Notes under the pieces: generated by a model
Seen by the model: only the letters and a program-made list of their open reading frames with translations
Told to the model about the DNA's origin: nothing
Databases searched by the model: none
Translations under genes and position numbers: made by a program
DNA from: Myxococcota bacterium
Lineage (GTDB): Bacteria > Myxococcota_A > UBA9160 > UBA6930
NCBI GenBank assembly: GCA_028285625.1
Contig: JANQOX010000025.1
Span: 518,461-582,460 of the forward strand
DNA length: 64,000 nt
Reading direction: 5' to 3'
Part shown: one piece after another, positions 25,939 to 36,013 of the stretch
Numbering within the stretch: the first letter of the stretch is position 1
How the letters are laid out: each line of letters starts with the position of its first letter

Positions 25939-26652
25939 GTGCTCAAGCGAATCGGGTCCGCCATCCGGACCGCCCTCCGGCGCTACTTCGTCGCCGGCGT
26001 TCTGGCGTTCGCGCCCATCGGCATCACCGTCTGGGCGATCAGCTGGATCATCCAGCGCCTGGACAACCTGCTGCTGCCGCGGGTGCTGAAGCTGGTGTTC
26101 CCCGGCGTTCAGGACCCGCCGAGCCTGCCCTTCGTGGGTGCGTTGTTCACGCTGGTGGTGATCCTGCTGTTCGGCGTGGTCGCGCGGCACCTGTTTGGCT
26201 GGGAACTGGTGCGGCTGTGGGAGCGGCTGCTCTCGCGCGTGCCCGTCGCGCGCAACATCTACGCGGCGGTCAAGCAGCTGTTCGAGGCGATCTTCCGCGA
26301 CACCGACCAGACCGGCTTTCGGCGCGTGGTGCTGATCGAGTACCCGCGCAAGGGCATCTGGGCCATCGCCTTCACCACCGGGCCGGCGAGGGGGATCGTC
26401 CAGGCCCAGACCCCCCAGGACCTGGTGAACGTATTCGTACCGACCACGCCGAACCCCACTTCGGGCTTCTACCTGTTGATCCCCGAGGACGACCTGGTGG
26501 ACGTGCCCGTGACCGTCGAGCAGGCCTTCAAGATGGTGATGTCCGCCGGCCTGGTCACGCCGGGCGAGGCGCCGCCTGGCGGAATCGCGCCGGCCGAGGG
26601 CGACGTCCCACCGCTGCCCGTCTCCGCCCCTGCCCCCGCGCGCGAGAGCTGA
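25939..26652 (+). CDS. DUF502-family membrane protein
   Basis: 237 residues. Two transmembrane segments (about 17-38 and 67-85) are followed by RVPVARNIYAAVKQLFEAIF and PTTPNPTSGFYLLIPEDDLVDVP, the conserved core of DUF502. The function of this family is unknown; members are widespread inner-membrane proteins. The C-terminus is Pro/Ala-rich and likely disordered. The GTG start at 25939 follows the pqqA-like stop by 6 bp, suggesting cotranscription, though a functional link to PQQ is not established. Confidence 0.85.
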   Translation: MLKRIGSAIRTALRRYFVAGVLAFAPIGITVWAISWIIQRLDNLLLPRVLKLVFPGVQDPPSLPFVGALFTLVVILLFGVVARHLFGWELVRLWERLLSRVPVARNIYAAVKQLFEAIFRDTDQTGFRRVVLIEYPRKGIWAIAFTTGPARGIVQAQTPQDLVNVFVPTTPNPTSGFYLLIPEDDLVDVPVTVEQAFKMVMSAGLVTPGEAPPGGIAPAEGDVPPLPVSAPAPARES

Positions 26653-26697
26653 CCCAGAAGGGCCTGAAGGGGCCTGGACGGCTCTCCACGACCGCCT

Positions 26698-26712
26698 GCC
26701 CCGCTTCGGGGC
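26698..26712 (+). terminator. Hairpin after the DUF502 gene
   Basis: GCCCCG pairs with CGGGGC around a CTT loop, 45 bp after the DUF502 stop. There is no U run, so termination is only possible. Confidence 0.35.
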
Positions 26713-26760
26713 TGCGATTGTCCCGCCCTGGTCCGTGCATCACGCGATCCGAAGGGCAGA

Positions 26761-26814
26761 CTCCAGGAGCGCCCATCGTGGGGGCCCCGCCCGTCCGGGG
26801 CAGGCCCTCTGGAG
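26761..26814 (+). promoter_or_regulatory. Leader structure that can hide the ribosome site of the ABC1 kinase gene
   Basis: CTCCAG at 26761-26766 can pair with CTGGAG at 26809-26814, which is the ribosome-binding site six bases before the TTG start at 26821. Inside, GCCCCG (26784-26789) pairs with CGGGGC (26796-26801) and CCCA (26772-26775) with TGGG (26779-26782). Closed, the fold would block translation. Whether it forms in the cell is untested. Confidence 0.4.
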
Positions 26815-26820
26815 ATCCCC

Positions 26821-28155
26821 TTGGACCGAAAGCCCAAACGCACGTCTCGCGTCCCCGTGGGGCGCCTGGAGCGCGTCGCCCGCATCGGTTGGATGAGCGG
26901 CGGGATCGCCCTGGGCAGCGCGGCCGAGAGCGTTCGCCGGGCCCTCGCGGGCGCCGACGTCGACGCCAGTGTCTTCCTGAACCCGGCCGGGGCCGAGCGG
27001 CTGGCCCGCCAGCTGTCGAAGATGCGAGGCGCGGCCATGAAGGTCGGCCAGATGCTGTCGATGCTCGACGAGCAGTTGGTCCCGCCCGAGTTCGCCGAGG
27101 CCCTGGCGATCCTGCGGCAGTCGGCGGACGCCATGCCCGAGTCCCAGGTGCGCAACACCCTGGCCCACGAGTACGGGAGCGACTGGCCGCGCCTGTTCGA
27201 GCACTTCGACTTCGAGCCCATCGCTGCCGCCTCGATCGGTCAGGTGCACACCGCCACCGCGCGCGACGGGCGCGAACTGGCCCTCAAGATCCAGTACCCG
27301 GGCGTGGCCGACAGCATCGAGAGCGACGTCGACAACCTGGCCACCGCGCTGCGCGCGGCGCGACTGCTCCCGGGCGACCTCGACCTCGACCCGATCGCCG
27401 AAGAGGCCAAGCGCGTGCTGCGGCAGGAAGCCGACTACGAAGAGGAAGCCGCCCTGCTCCGGCGCTATCGCGCGCTGGTCGCGCACGACGAGCGCTTCGT
27501 CGTGCCTCACGGCGTGGACGAACTCACCACGCCGCACATCCTCGCCATGGAGCGCCTCACCGGCCTGCCCCTGGAAGACCTGGCGGGCCCCGACCATCCC
27601 CAGGAGAGGCGCGACCGCGTGGGCGCGTTGCTCATGGAGCTGACCTTCCGCGAGCTCTACGAGTTTCGGCTGATGCAGACGGACCCGAACTTCTCGAACT
27701 ACCTGCTGGTGGATGGGGGCGACACGATCGGCCTGCTCGACTTCGGGTCGACCTGCGAGGTGGCCCCCGACGTCGCCGCCCGCATCGGCGCACTCCTGCG
27801 CGCACTGCGCAACCACGCGCACGACGATCTGGTCCAGGCGTGCATCGGCCTGGGCTACCTGCGCGAGGACGACCCGGAGAGCCTGATCGCGCCCTTCGTC
27901 GAGCTGCTGAAGCTCGTCTACGAGCCGCTCGTCACCGAGGGCCCCTACGACTTCGCCGGTGCCATGTCCCTGCAGCGCGGGCAGGAGCTCGGGTTCGAAC
28001 TGGTGCTGAAGCACGGCTACCTGCGCACGCCTCCCGCCGAGTTGATGTTCCTCCAGCGCAAGATCGACGGCATGCGCCTGGTGTGTGCGCGCATCCGCGC
28101 GCGGTTCGACCTCGGCCTGGTGCTCGACCCCTTCCTGGCCGCCGACTCCGCCTAG
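26821..28155 (+). CDS. ABC1/AarF/UbiB-family protein kinase-like protein
   Basis: 444 residues. AAMKVGQMLSM is the KxGQ motif that marks the family, AAASIGQVHTA is its Ala-rich nucleotide loop, LALKIQYPGV carries the ATP-site lysine, LMQTDPNFSNYLL is the catalytic loop and LLDFGST the metal-binding DFG. Family members act as atypical kinases or ATPases in quinone and lipid homeostasis. The TTG start is supported by a GGAG six bases away. The stop shares CTAG with the convergent MFS gene. No ubiquinone genes are adjacent, so the role is open. Confidence 0.9.
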   Translation: MDRKPKRTSRVPVGRLERVARIGWMSGGIALGSAAESVRRALAGADVDASVFLNPAGAERLARQLSKMRGAAMKVGQMLSMLDEQLVPPEFAEALAILRQSADAMPESQVRNTLAHEYGSDWPRLFEHFDFEPIAAASIGQVHTATARDGRELALKIQYPGVADSIESDVDNLATALRAARLLPGDLDLDPIAEEAKRVLRQEADYEEEAALLRRYRALVAHDERFVVPHGVDELTTPHILAMERLTGLPLEDLAGPDHPQERRDRVGALLMELTFRELYEFRLMQTDPNFSNYLLVDGGDTIGLLDFGSTCEVAPDVAARIGALLRALRNHAHDDLVQACIGLGYLREDDPESLIAPFVELLKLVYEPLVTEGPYDFAGAMSLQRGQELGFELVLKHGYLRTPPAELMFLQRKIDGMRLVCARIRARFDLGLVLDPFLAADSA

Positions 28156-29429
28156 TCTCTCGCCGGCCGCTGCGCCGAGCCGGGCCGTTCCGAGGGCGGT
28201 GCCCTGCGGGCCGCCCCCAGCAGGAGCGCGATCCCCGGCAACAGCAGCCCGGCGCCGGCGACCAGCGCCGCGCGCAGCCCGAAGGCCCGGCCGAGCGCGC
28301 CGAGCAGGGGGCCGCCGGCCACCTGACCCAGCGCATCGGCCTGGCCGAGCATCGACAGCACCGTGGCACGCACGCGGGGGTCGAGCCCCTGGTTGACCCA
28401 TGCATTCTGGACCGGCCCCTCGGCCAGGCGCACGCCGGTGAGGAGCAGCCAGGCGGCCACTGCGGCCGCGAAGCTCCCCGCCAAGGCGAATGCGAGCGCG
28501 GCGATCGCCGTGGCCGCCTGCAGTGCCGCGACGATCGCCGGCAGTCGATCCAGCCGCTCGGGCCGGACCCGGCGGCGCAGGACACCGAGAATCGCGATGC
28601 CGAGCACCAGCGACGCCGCCTGCAGCAGCGCCCACCAGGTGACCCCCGGGAGCGGGCCGAGCGGGGGCAGCGCGCCCGACGCCGACTCGAGGAGCCGCAG
28701 GTGGTGGAGGCGGTCCACGCTCTCGCTGAACGCGCCCGCCAGCAGCCCCACCACGAGCAGCACGATCACCACGCGGCTCGCACGCGCCTCGGCGATTCCC
28801 GCTCGCAGCGTCCGCCCCATGGATGCGAACGTCTCGTGGCCGGCCTCGCCAGCGCCGGGAAAGTGGAGCTCGCTCATGATCAGCGGCAAGGCCAGGCCCA
28901 GCGCCACCAGGCCCGCCGCCCCGACCGCCATGGGGAGTTCGATCTGCACCATGGCGAGGGGCGCGGCGACGACGATCCCGGCCAGGGCCGACGCCTGGCC
29001 GATCTGCGAGGCGCGCAGGAAGACGCCCGCCGCCCTCTCCTCGCCGATCTCGTCGGCGAGCCACGCGCTCCGGGCGCCGCTGATGAAGGTCCAGCCGACA
29101 CCCCACACGACCTGCGCCAGCAGGACCGGCCAGAAGGCGTGGACGAGGGTCTCGAGCGCCATCCCGAGGCCCACCACCGTCGTGCCGATCGCGACCGAGC
29201 GGCGGCGTCCGCGCAGGTCGGCCACGACCCCGGTCGGGACCTCGGCGAGAAGCACCGACGCCTCGAGGACCGTGCCCACCAGCACCAGCTCGAGCGGGTC
29301 GAAGCCCAGCTCCGTGACCCGCCGGACCGAGGCATAGACCGACCACAGCGAGAAGCTGAACGCGTAGATCCCGCGCTGGAGCAGGAACACGCGCACCGGC
29401 TCGACGGCGAAGGGAGCGGGGCCCGGCAC
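28152..29429 (-). CDS. MFS transporter
   Basis: About 425 residues with some twelve hydrophobic helices. The loop EVPTGVVADLRGRRRSVAIG between helices 2 and 3 is the classic MFS motif A (D-x-x-G-R-R). The second half has EGPVQNAWVNQGLDPRVRATVLS, as seen in drug-efflux-like MFS members. Substrate unknown. The start is uncertain: GTG at 29429 was used, with other GTGs at 29396 and 29390 also workable and closer to the first helix. It is divergent from the sigma-54 kinase operon. Confidence 0.85.
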   Translation of the reverse strand: MPGPAPFAVEPVRVFLLQRGIYAFSFSLWSVYASVRRVTELGFDPLELVLVGTVLEASVLLAEVPTGVVADLRGRRRSVAIGTTVVGLGMALETLVHAFWPVLLAQVVWGVGWTFISGARSAWLADEIGEERAAGVFLRASQIGQASALAGIVVAAPLAMVQIELPMAVGAAGLVALGLALPLIMSELHFPGAGEAGHETFASMGRTLRAGIAEARASRVVIVLLVVGLLAGAFSESVDRLHHLRLLESASGALPPLGPLPGVTWWALLQAASLVLGIAILGVLRRRVRPERLDRLPAIVAALQAATAIAALAFALAGSFAAAVAAWLLLTGVRLAEGPVQNAWVNQGLDPRVRATVLSMLGQADALGQVAGGPLLGALGRAFGLRAALVAGAGLLLPGIALLLGAARRAPPSERPGSAQRPARD

Positions 29430-29480
29430 GGCCGCATGGAACGAGCCCAGCCCCGCTTCGTCAACGCCCCGACGGGGGTC

Positions 29481-29505
29481 CACTGCAGTCCAGGCGCTGC
29501 AGGTG
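29481..29505 (+). promoter_or_regulatory. Putative enhancer dyad upstream of the kinase operon
   Basis: CACTGCAG (29481-29488) faces CTGCAGGTG (29497-29505) across eight bases. The centre lies about 107 bp before the predicted transcription start, a normal distance for an NtrC-type activator site. It may be bound by the regulator encoded in the same operon. Confidence 0.45.
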
Positions 29506-29543
29506 ACGTAGAATTGCTGCGCCCCACGGTAACCCTGGCGCTC

Positions 29544-29556
29544 CAAGTCCTTGATT
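29544..29556 (-). promoter_or_regulatory. Perfect IHF-binding consensus
   Basis: On the minus strand AATCAAGGACTTG fits WATCAANNNNTTR at every fixed position. It lies between the putative enhancer dyad and the -24/-12 promoter, where IHF bends DNA to bring a sigma-54 activator to RNA polymerase. Confidence 0.65.
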
Positions 29557-29573
29557 TCAAAGGACCCAGGTTC

Positions 29574-29589
29574 TGGCACGGGCCTTGCT
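29574..29589 (+). promoter_or_regulatory. Perfect sigma-54 (-24/-12) promoter of the kinase operon
   Basis: TGGCACGGGCCTTGCT matches TGGCACGNNNNTTGCW completely, with GG and GC ten bases apart. The predicted start is near 29600, about 57 bases before the first histidine kinase ATG. The operon encodes its own NtrC-type activator. Confidence 0.85.
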
Positions 29590-29656
29590 CTATTGCCTGG
29601 CCATGACCATCGTGGTCCGAATCCCAGCGCAGCCCCATAATCGAGGTCACGGGACC

Positions 29657-30844
29657 ATGTCGCACCCCCAGGACGACCCGACACGCAGACGGCGCCGACG
29701 GCGCCGGCGGGACCGCCGCTGGGTCGAGGTCGACGAGGCCCCCGCTTCGCGTAGCGGCTCGAACGCGCGCGCCTGGTACGGCGCACCGACGCCCCCCACG
29801 CCGCCGACTCCGCCCATGCCGCCCGCGCCGCCGGCAGCCCCTGCGGCCGCGGGCAGCGGACAGCGACGCCGCCGCAAGCTCACCCCCGAGCAGAAGGCCT
29901 ATCGCGAGGCCCGGCAGGCCGCGAACCGCAAGATCGGCTTCCTCGCCCACGCCGTGCCCTACGCCTGCGTGTGCTTGTTCCTGCTCTTCGTCGCCGGCTT
30001 CCGGCCGGCGATGATCGTGGCCATGTCGTGGGGCGTGGGTCTCGCGATCCACTACTTCTTCGCGATCATCGCGCCGGACCTTCGCCAGCGGATGATCGAC
30101 CGCGAGGTGAGCCACCGGGTCACCGAGAGCGTCACCGCCGAGCGACGCAGCCTGGAAGGTCAGCAGGCCCAGCGCATCGAGGAACTCTCCGCGTCGATCG
30201 CCCACGAGATCCGCAATCCGATCACCGCAGCCAAGAGTCTGGTCCAGCAGATGGGCGAAGACCCGGCGGCCAACGACAACGTCGAGTACGCCAAGGTCGC
30301 GCTCGACGAACTCGATCGCGTGGAGCGAAGCGTGGCCCACCTGCTGCGCTTCGCGCGCGAGGAAGAAGTCGAGTTCCAGGACGTCCGACTCGAAGACGTC
30401 GTGGAGTCGGCGATCGACACCTTCGGGGATCGGATCGGAGCCGAAGGCGTCGGCATCGAGACCGACCTCCAGGTGAGCGGCCCGCTGCGGGCCGACTCGG
30501 ACAAGCTGCGGCGCGTGCTGATCAACCTGCTCGGCAACGCCCTCGACGCCTTCGCCGACGCGGGCACCGAAGACCCGCGCCTGATGATCCAGGCGGGCGA
30601 AAACCTCGCCGGCACCGAGATCTGGGTCCGCGTGAAGGACAACGGCCCGGGCATCGATGCGGACCGGCTCGAGCGCATCTTCAACCCCTTCTACACGTCG
30701 AAGGCCAGCGGCACGGGCCTCGGCCTGGCCATCTCGAAGAAGCTCGTGGACGCACACGGGGGTTCGATCGAGGCCCAGTCGAGCCCGGGGGCCGGCACCG
30801 AGTTCGTGCTCACCTTCCCCAAGCCCTCGGGAGCCCCCTCCTGA
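29657..30844 (+). CDS. Membrane histidine kinase with two-helix anchor (HK1)
   Basis: 395 residues. The N-terminus has nine consecutive arginines (10-18) and a Pro-rich stretch (44-62). Two membrane helices follow at about 98-115 and 118-138 with almost no loop, so there is no extracytoplasmic sensor domain. HisKA shows IAHEIRNP with His183; HATPase_c shows LLGNALDAF, DNGPGID and GTGLGLAISKKL. It should autophosphorylate and pass phosphate to the NtrC-type regulator two genes on. GAGGT nine bases before the ATG is the ribosome site. It is a paralogue of the next gene, which it meets at a TGATG overlap. Confidence 0.93.
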   Translation: MSHPQDDPTRRRRRRRRRDRRWVEVDEAPASRSGSNARAWYGAPTPPTPPTPPMPPAPPAAPAAAGSGQRRRRKLTPEQKAYREARQAANRKIGFLAHAVPYACVCLFLLFVAGFRPAMIVAMSWGVGLAIHYFFAIIAPDLRQRMIDREVSHRVTESVTAERRSLEGQQAQRIEELSASIAHEIRNPITAAKSLVQQMGEDPAANDNVEYAKVALDELDRVERSVAHLLRFAREEEVEFQDVRLEDVVESAIDTFGDRIGAEGVGIETDLQVSGPLRADSDKLRRVLINLLGNALDAFADAGTEDPRLMIQAGENLAGTEIWVRVKDNGPGIDADRLERIFNPFYTSKASGTGLGLAISKKLVDAHGGSIEAQSSPGAGTEFVLTFPKPSGAPS

Positions 30845-32015
30845 TGGCCGAGGGAGTGGCAGGAGATCCGCGGATGGCCCGAAAGCGCGCGCGCGAAGCC
30901 CGGCGGCACGAACGCGAAGCGCAGCGGCACGAGCGCGAAGTGGAACGCGAAGCGCGCAGAAGCGCCCGCCGAGCGCGGCGCCGCGGCCGCTACGTCCACG
31001 AGCGGCACGCCACGGCAGACGACCCGCCCTACTCGTACGAGCCCGCCGACGAGATCGACTACGAAGAGGCGCGGGATCTCGCGCGCGCCAAGGCCCGCGT
31101 GTCGCGCGAGGTCATCCAGTACGCCGTGGTGGTGGGCCTGCTCTGGTTCTTCCTCAAGCCCGTGGCCTGGATCGTGGGCCTCGTCTGGGGCCTCGAACTG
31201 GTAGGACGTTTCAGCAAGCGCGTGGTCGAACCGCACCTGCGCCACCGCTGGGTGGATCGCGAGGTGAACCGTCGGCTGCGAAGGACGGTGCCGGCCGAGC
31301 GCGACAAGCTCGAGAACGAGCACGACCGGCGCGTGTCGGAGCTCGCCGCGGGCGTCGCCCACGAGATCCGCAATCCGATCTCGGCCGCCAAGAGCCTGGT
31401 CCAGCAGATGGGCGAAGACCCGGCTGCCGAGGACAACGTGGGCTACGCCCACGTGGCCCTCGACGAGCTGAACCGCGTCGAGCGCAGCATCTCGCACCTG
31501 CTGCGCTACGCCCGGGAAGAAGACGTGCACTTCGGCGAGATGCGCATCGCCGCGGTGATCGACTCGGCCCTCGAGACCCTGCGTGATCGCATCGCGCGAA
31601 GCGGCGCGCAGATCACCACCAGCGTCGATGCCGAGGGCGTGATGCGCGGCGACGCCGAGCAGCTGCGGCGGGTGATCCTGAACCTGCTGGGCAATGCGCT
31701 CGACGCCCTGGACGAGGCCGGCGTCGCCGAGCCGCGCGTCGACCTGCAGGCCGGAGAGAACCTGGCGGGAACCGAGGTCTGGGTCCGCATCCGCGACAAC
31801 GGACCGGGCATGGAGCCGAGTCGCCTCCAGCACATCTTCAGCCCCTTCTACACCTCCAAGGACGACGGCACGGGCCTCGGGCTCGCCATCTCGCGCAAGG
31901 TCGTCGACGCCCACGGAGGCTCGATCGAGGCGGCCAGCGAACCCGGCAAGGGGACCGAGTTCGTGATCACCCTGCCCCGCGCCGGCACTGCGGCGAACGG
32001 CCGCGAAGAGGAAGC

Positions 32016-32019
<4 letters not shown>
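30844..32019 (+). CDS. Membrane histidine kinase paralogue (HK2)
   Basis: 391 residues. Residues 11-50 are a strongly charged Arg/Glu segment with HERE repeats. Two membrane helices lie at about 90-104 and 107-121. HisKA has VAHEIRNPISAAKSLVQQMG with His173 and HATPase_c has LLGNALDALDEAG, DNGPGME and GTGLGLAISRKV. From the HisKA domain to the end it is very similar to HK1 (for example, AAKSLVQQMGEDPAA is identical), so a tandem duplication is clear. The anchor and N-terminal regions differ. The two may form a heterodimer or integrate two signals. It overlaps both neighbours by 1 and 4 bases. Confidence 0.93.
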
Positions 32020-33410
<1,391 letters not shown>

Positions 33411-33509
33411 CGCCCGCCCGAAGCCCGGGACCAGCGAGCAGAACGTTTCGAACCCCTCGGTCGGGTGCCGCGTAGTAGCGGCCACGAGCGAGGGCAACAG
33501 GAGACCCAC

Positions 33510-34268
33510 ATGAGTCGACGACCCGGTTTGATCGCGAGATTCTTCGGCCTGGTGAGCGGAACCCTCACCAGCTGGCTCAAGCGGCGCGAGGAGCAGAACC
33601 CCGCGGCCGTGTACGAGCAGGCCATTTCGGAGCGCGTGGTGCAGTACCGCGAGCTCAAGGAGGCCGTCGCCGGCATCCTGTTCATGCGCAACAAGCTCGA
33701 GGCCGACCTCGAAGAGCGCCGGGCCGAGCTGTCGCGCACCCACGAGGACATCCGCAGGGCCGTCAAGCGCGGCGACGACGAGGTCGGCGTCGCGCTGATC
33801 TCGCACAAGCAGGTGCTCATCGGGGACATCCAACGGGCCGAGAAGGAGTTCGAGGGCCTGCGCGCCCAGGCCGACGAGGCCAAGGGCAACCTGGTCCGGT
33901 TCCGCGAAGAGATCCGCGCTCTCGAACGCGAGAAGGGCCGCATCGTGGCCACCTTGGCCAACGCCCACGCGCGACGCCGCATGGTCGAGGCCCTCGAGGG
34001 CATGGCGGTCGACGCCGACATGCGCGCACTCGAGTCGGTGCGCGAGCACGTGGCCCGCATCCAGACCGAGGGCGCCCTCGAGCAGGAGCTCGGCGACGAT
34101 CACGGGCTCGAGGCCCGCATCAAGGAGATCCGCAAGGAGGCGGACCAGGATGCCGCCCGTCAGGAGCTCGAGGCGCTCAAGCGCCAGCTGCGGCCCACCC
34201 CGCTGCCGGCCTCGACGCCCAAGCCCGAGACGGTCGAGACCCAGGCCGTACCCGTCGCGGCCAACTGA
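33510..34268 (+). CDS. PspA/IM30-like coiled-coil protein
   Basis: 252 residues. After a short amphipathic start (RPGLIARFFGLVSGTLTSWLKR), long charged heptad-rich helices run to about 225, in the style of PspA/Vipp1 (ESCRT-III-like) proteins that coat and stabilise the inner membrane. The tail is Pro/Thr-rich. CAGGAG nine bases before the ATG at 33510 is a good ribosome site. It starts 99 bp after the NtrC-type regulator gene; no separate sigma-54 promoter is visible in the gap, so it may be expressed with the kinases. In E. coli pspA is likewise driven by a sigma-54 activator. Confidence 0.75.
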   Translation: MSRRPGLIARFFGLVSGTLTSWLKRREEQNPAAVYEQAISERVVQYRELKEAVAGILFMRNKLEADLEERRAELSRTHEDIRRAVKRGDDEVGVALISHKQVLIGDIQRAEKEFEGLRAQADEAKGNLVRFREEIRALEREKGRIVATLANAHARRRMVEALEGMAVDADMRALESVREHVARIQTEGALEQELGDDHGLEARIKEIRKEADQDAARQELEALKRQLRPTPLPASTPKPETVETQAVPVAAN

Positions 34269-34370
34269 GCCCCGAGCGCGTCGCCCCGGTCGGGGCGGCG
34301 CGCCGGTCGCCCCCGGGAGCGCGGCGACACGCCGGTCGCGCCCCGACCCCACGAGGAGGACGTAGAGAAG

Positions 34371-34871
34371 ATGGCCAGCCCCTTCGACCAGTCGACGCAG
34401 AGACGAACATTCGAAGCCGCAGAGCTCGACGAACGCGAATTCGACGCCGTCGTCCGACGCGTCGAGCGCCGCCAGCGCGCCGAACGTCAGGTACGCGCGC
34501 TCGGTGCGGCCTGGATCGGCTTGAGCGGCGTGGGCCTGCTGGGCGCCGCGCTCACCTGGCTGGCCATCGCGCCTTGGGGAGTCTTGTCCGGCGACCCGAC
34601 CGCCACGGTCGTGCTGGGGGGCCTGGGAACCGCCATTGCCGGCGTGATCGCCGTCTTCGCGCTGCCGGGACTCGTGGCCGGCGTGGGCCTGCTGGGGCTC
34701 CGCCCCTGGGCCCGCGCGCTCACGCTGGTGCTTTCGGTGCTGTCGCTGGTGCAGGTTCCGCTGGGCACGGCGCTTGGGCTCGTGAGCCTCGCGGTGCTGC
34801 TCCAGGACGGAACCGGTCGCCTGTTCGAGTCCCCGCAGCGCAGGCGCGCCGCACTCGGCGCCGCCGCCTAG
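34371..34871 (+). CDS. Small four-helix membrane protein
   Basis: 166 residues. A charged N-terminal region (1-42, REFDAVVRRVERRQRAERQ) precedes about four hydrophobic helices between 43 and 150. I do not recognise the family. It follows the PspA-like gene by 102 bp on the same strand with GAGGAGG in its leader. The context suggests an inner-membrane partner of the PspA-like protein, but that is inference. It ends 3 bp short of the convergent HypE-like gene. Confidence 0.7.
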   Translation: MASPFDQSTQRRTFEAAELDEREFDAVVRRVERRQRAERQVRALGAAWIGLSGVGLLGAALTWLAIAPWGVLSGDPTATVVLGGLGTAIAGVIAVFALPGLVAGVGLLGLRPWARALTLVLSVLSLVQVPLGTALGLVSLAVLLQDGTGRLFESPQRRRAALGAAA

Positions 34872-34874
34872 ACC

Positions 34875-35915
34875 TCACTCCGGCGCGGGAACCCGCGCCA
34901 GCTCGTCTTGATCGAAGCGCGGCAGCGGTGTCTCGACACCGCCCGCACCAAAGAGCCGGCGACCTGTGCCCGAAGGCGCCAGGGTCGCCACGCGCGCGCT
35001 GGCGATGCCTTCGGATCCGAGCGCCTGGCACACCGCTTCCACGTCGGCCGGGTCGACCGCCATGAGCAGCGCGCCCGAGGCGATCAGCCCCAGCGGGTCG
35101 AGCCCGAGGGCCCGACAGATCGCTGCGGCCGCCGGCAGCACCGGCAGGGCTTCGGCGTCGACCTCCAGGTCGAGGCCACTGGCATCGGCGACTTCGTGGA
35201 GCGCCGTCGCGATGCCACCCTCGGTCGGGTCGTGCATCGCATGAACCGAAGCGGCGGAGCACGCCACCCGGGCAGCCCGCAACACCGAGAGCCCCGGCTT
35301 CCGCGCATAGGCCGCCGCCTCTTCGATGGTCTCGGCCGGCACGCCCGCGGCGCGCAGCGACGGCCGGTACTCGCGCGCCAGGATGCAGGCACCCTCGAGC
35401 GGAACGCCCTCGGTGCAAAGCACGACGTCACCCACACGTGCGCCATCCGACCGCACCAGGCCCGCACGCGACACCTCGCCGATCAGGGCGGCCGACACCA
35501 CCGGTCGCGTGACGGCCGACGTGACCTCGGTGTGACCGCCGACCAACGCGATGCCTTGGGCCCGGCACGCGCCATCGACGTCGGCGGCGAGCGCCTCGGC
35601 CTGCTCGGCCGGCGTCTCGGGCGGCAGCAGGATCGTGGCCAGCAGGTAACGCGGCATGGCACCCGCCGTGGCGATGTCGTTGGTGTTGACGGTCACGGCG
35701 AGCGCCCCGGCATCACGGGTGGCAAAGGTGATGGGGTCGGCCGTCAGGACCCAGAGGCGATCTCCCGCAGGGTCCGGGTCCACGACGGCGACGTCGCGGC
35801 CGGGCGCGGGCGGCACCAGCACGGTCGCGTCGCCATGCGCGATCCCGCCCAGCAGCCGCGCCAGCAGCGCCGCGGGGAGCTTGCCCTCTGCCAGGGGCTT
35901 CGCACGGTCGTCCAC
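34875..35915 (-). CDS. AIR synthase-related protein (HypE/ThiL/PurM superfamily)
   Basis: 346 residues. An N-terminal ATP-binding half contains VLTADPITFATRDAGALAVTVNTNDIA and GIALVGGHTEVTS; a C-terminal AIRS_C half contains MHDPTEGGIATALHEVADAS and LIASGALLMAV. The best match by eye is HypE-like AIR synthase-related protein. True HypE ends with a catalytic cysteine (PRIC type); this one ends RVPAPE, so it cannot be a canonical carbamoyl-dehydrating HypE. No hydrogenase genes are near. The function is unknown within the ATP-dependent AIRS fold. Confidence 0.8.
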   Translation of the reverse strand: MDDRAKPLAEGKLPAALLARLLGGIAHGDATVLVPPAPGRDVAVVDPDPAGDRLWVLTADPITFATRDAGALAVTVNTNDIATAGAMPRYLLATILLPPETPAEQAEALAADVDGACRAQGIALVGGHTEVTSAVTRPVVSAALIGEVSRAGLVRSDGARVGDVVLCTEGVPLEGACILAREYRPSLRAAGVPAETIEEAAAYARKPGLSVLRAARVACSAASVHAMHDPTEGGIATALHEVADASGLDLEVDAEALPVLPAAAAICRALGLDPLGLIASGALLMAVDPADVEAVCQALGSEGIASARVATLAPSGTGRRLFGAGGVETPLPRFDQDELARVPAPE

Positions 35916-36013
35916 CGGCGCCGAGCGTATCAGCCCGCACGGGTCCTCGGCGACGCCTATCTTCGCGGCCCGCTGCGGCGGCGCGTCGCCGACCGCTCTT
36001 CACCGAGGTCCCC

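Noticed and set aside
25785..29606. 1273-codon open frame on the plus strand
   Set aside because: It overlaps the DUF502 and ABC1 kinase genes in another frame and the MFS gene in antisense; those three have clear family motifs.
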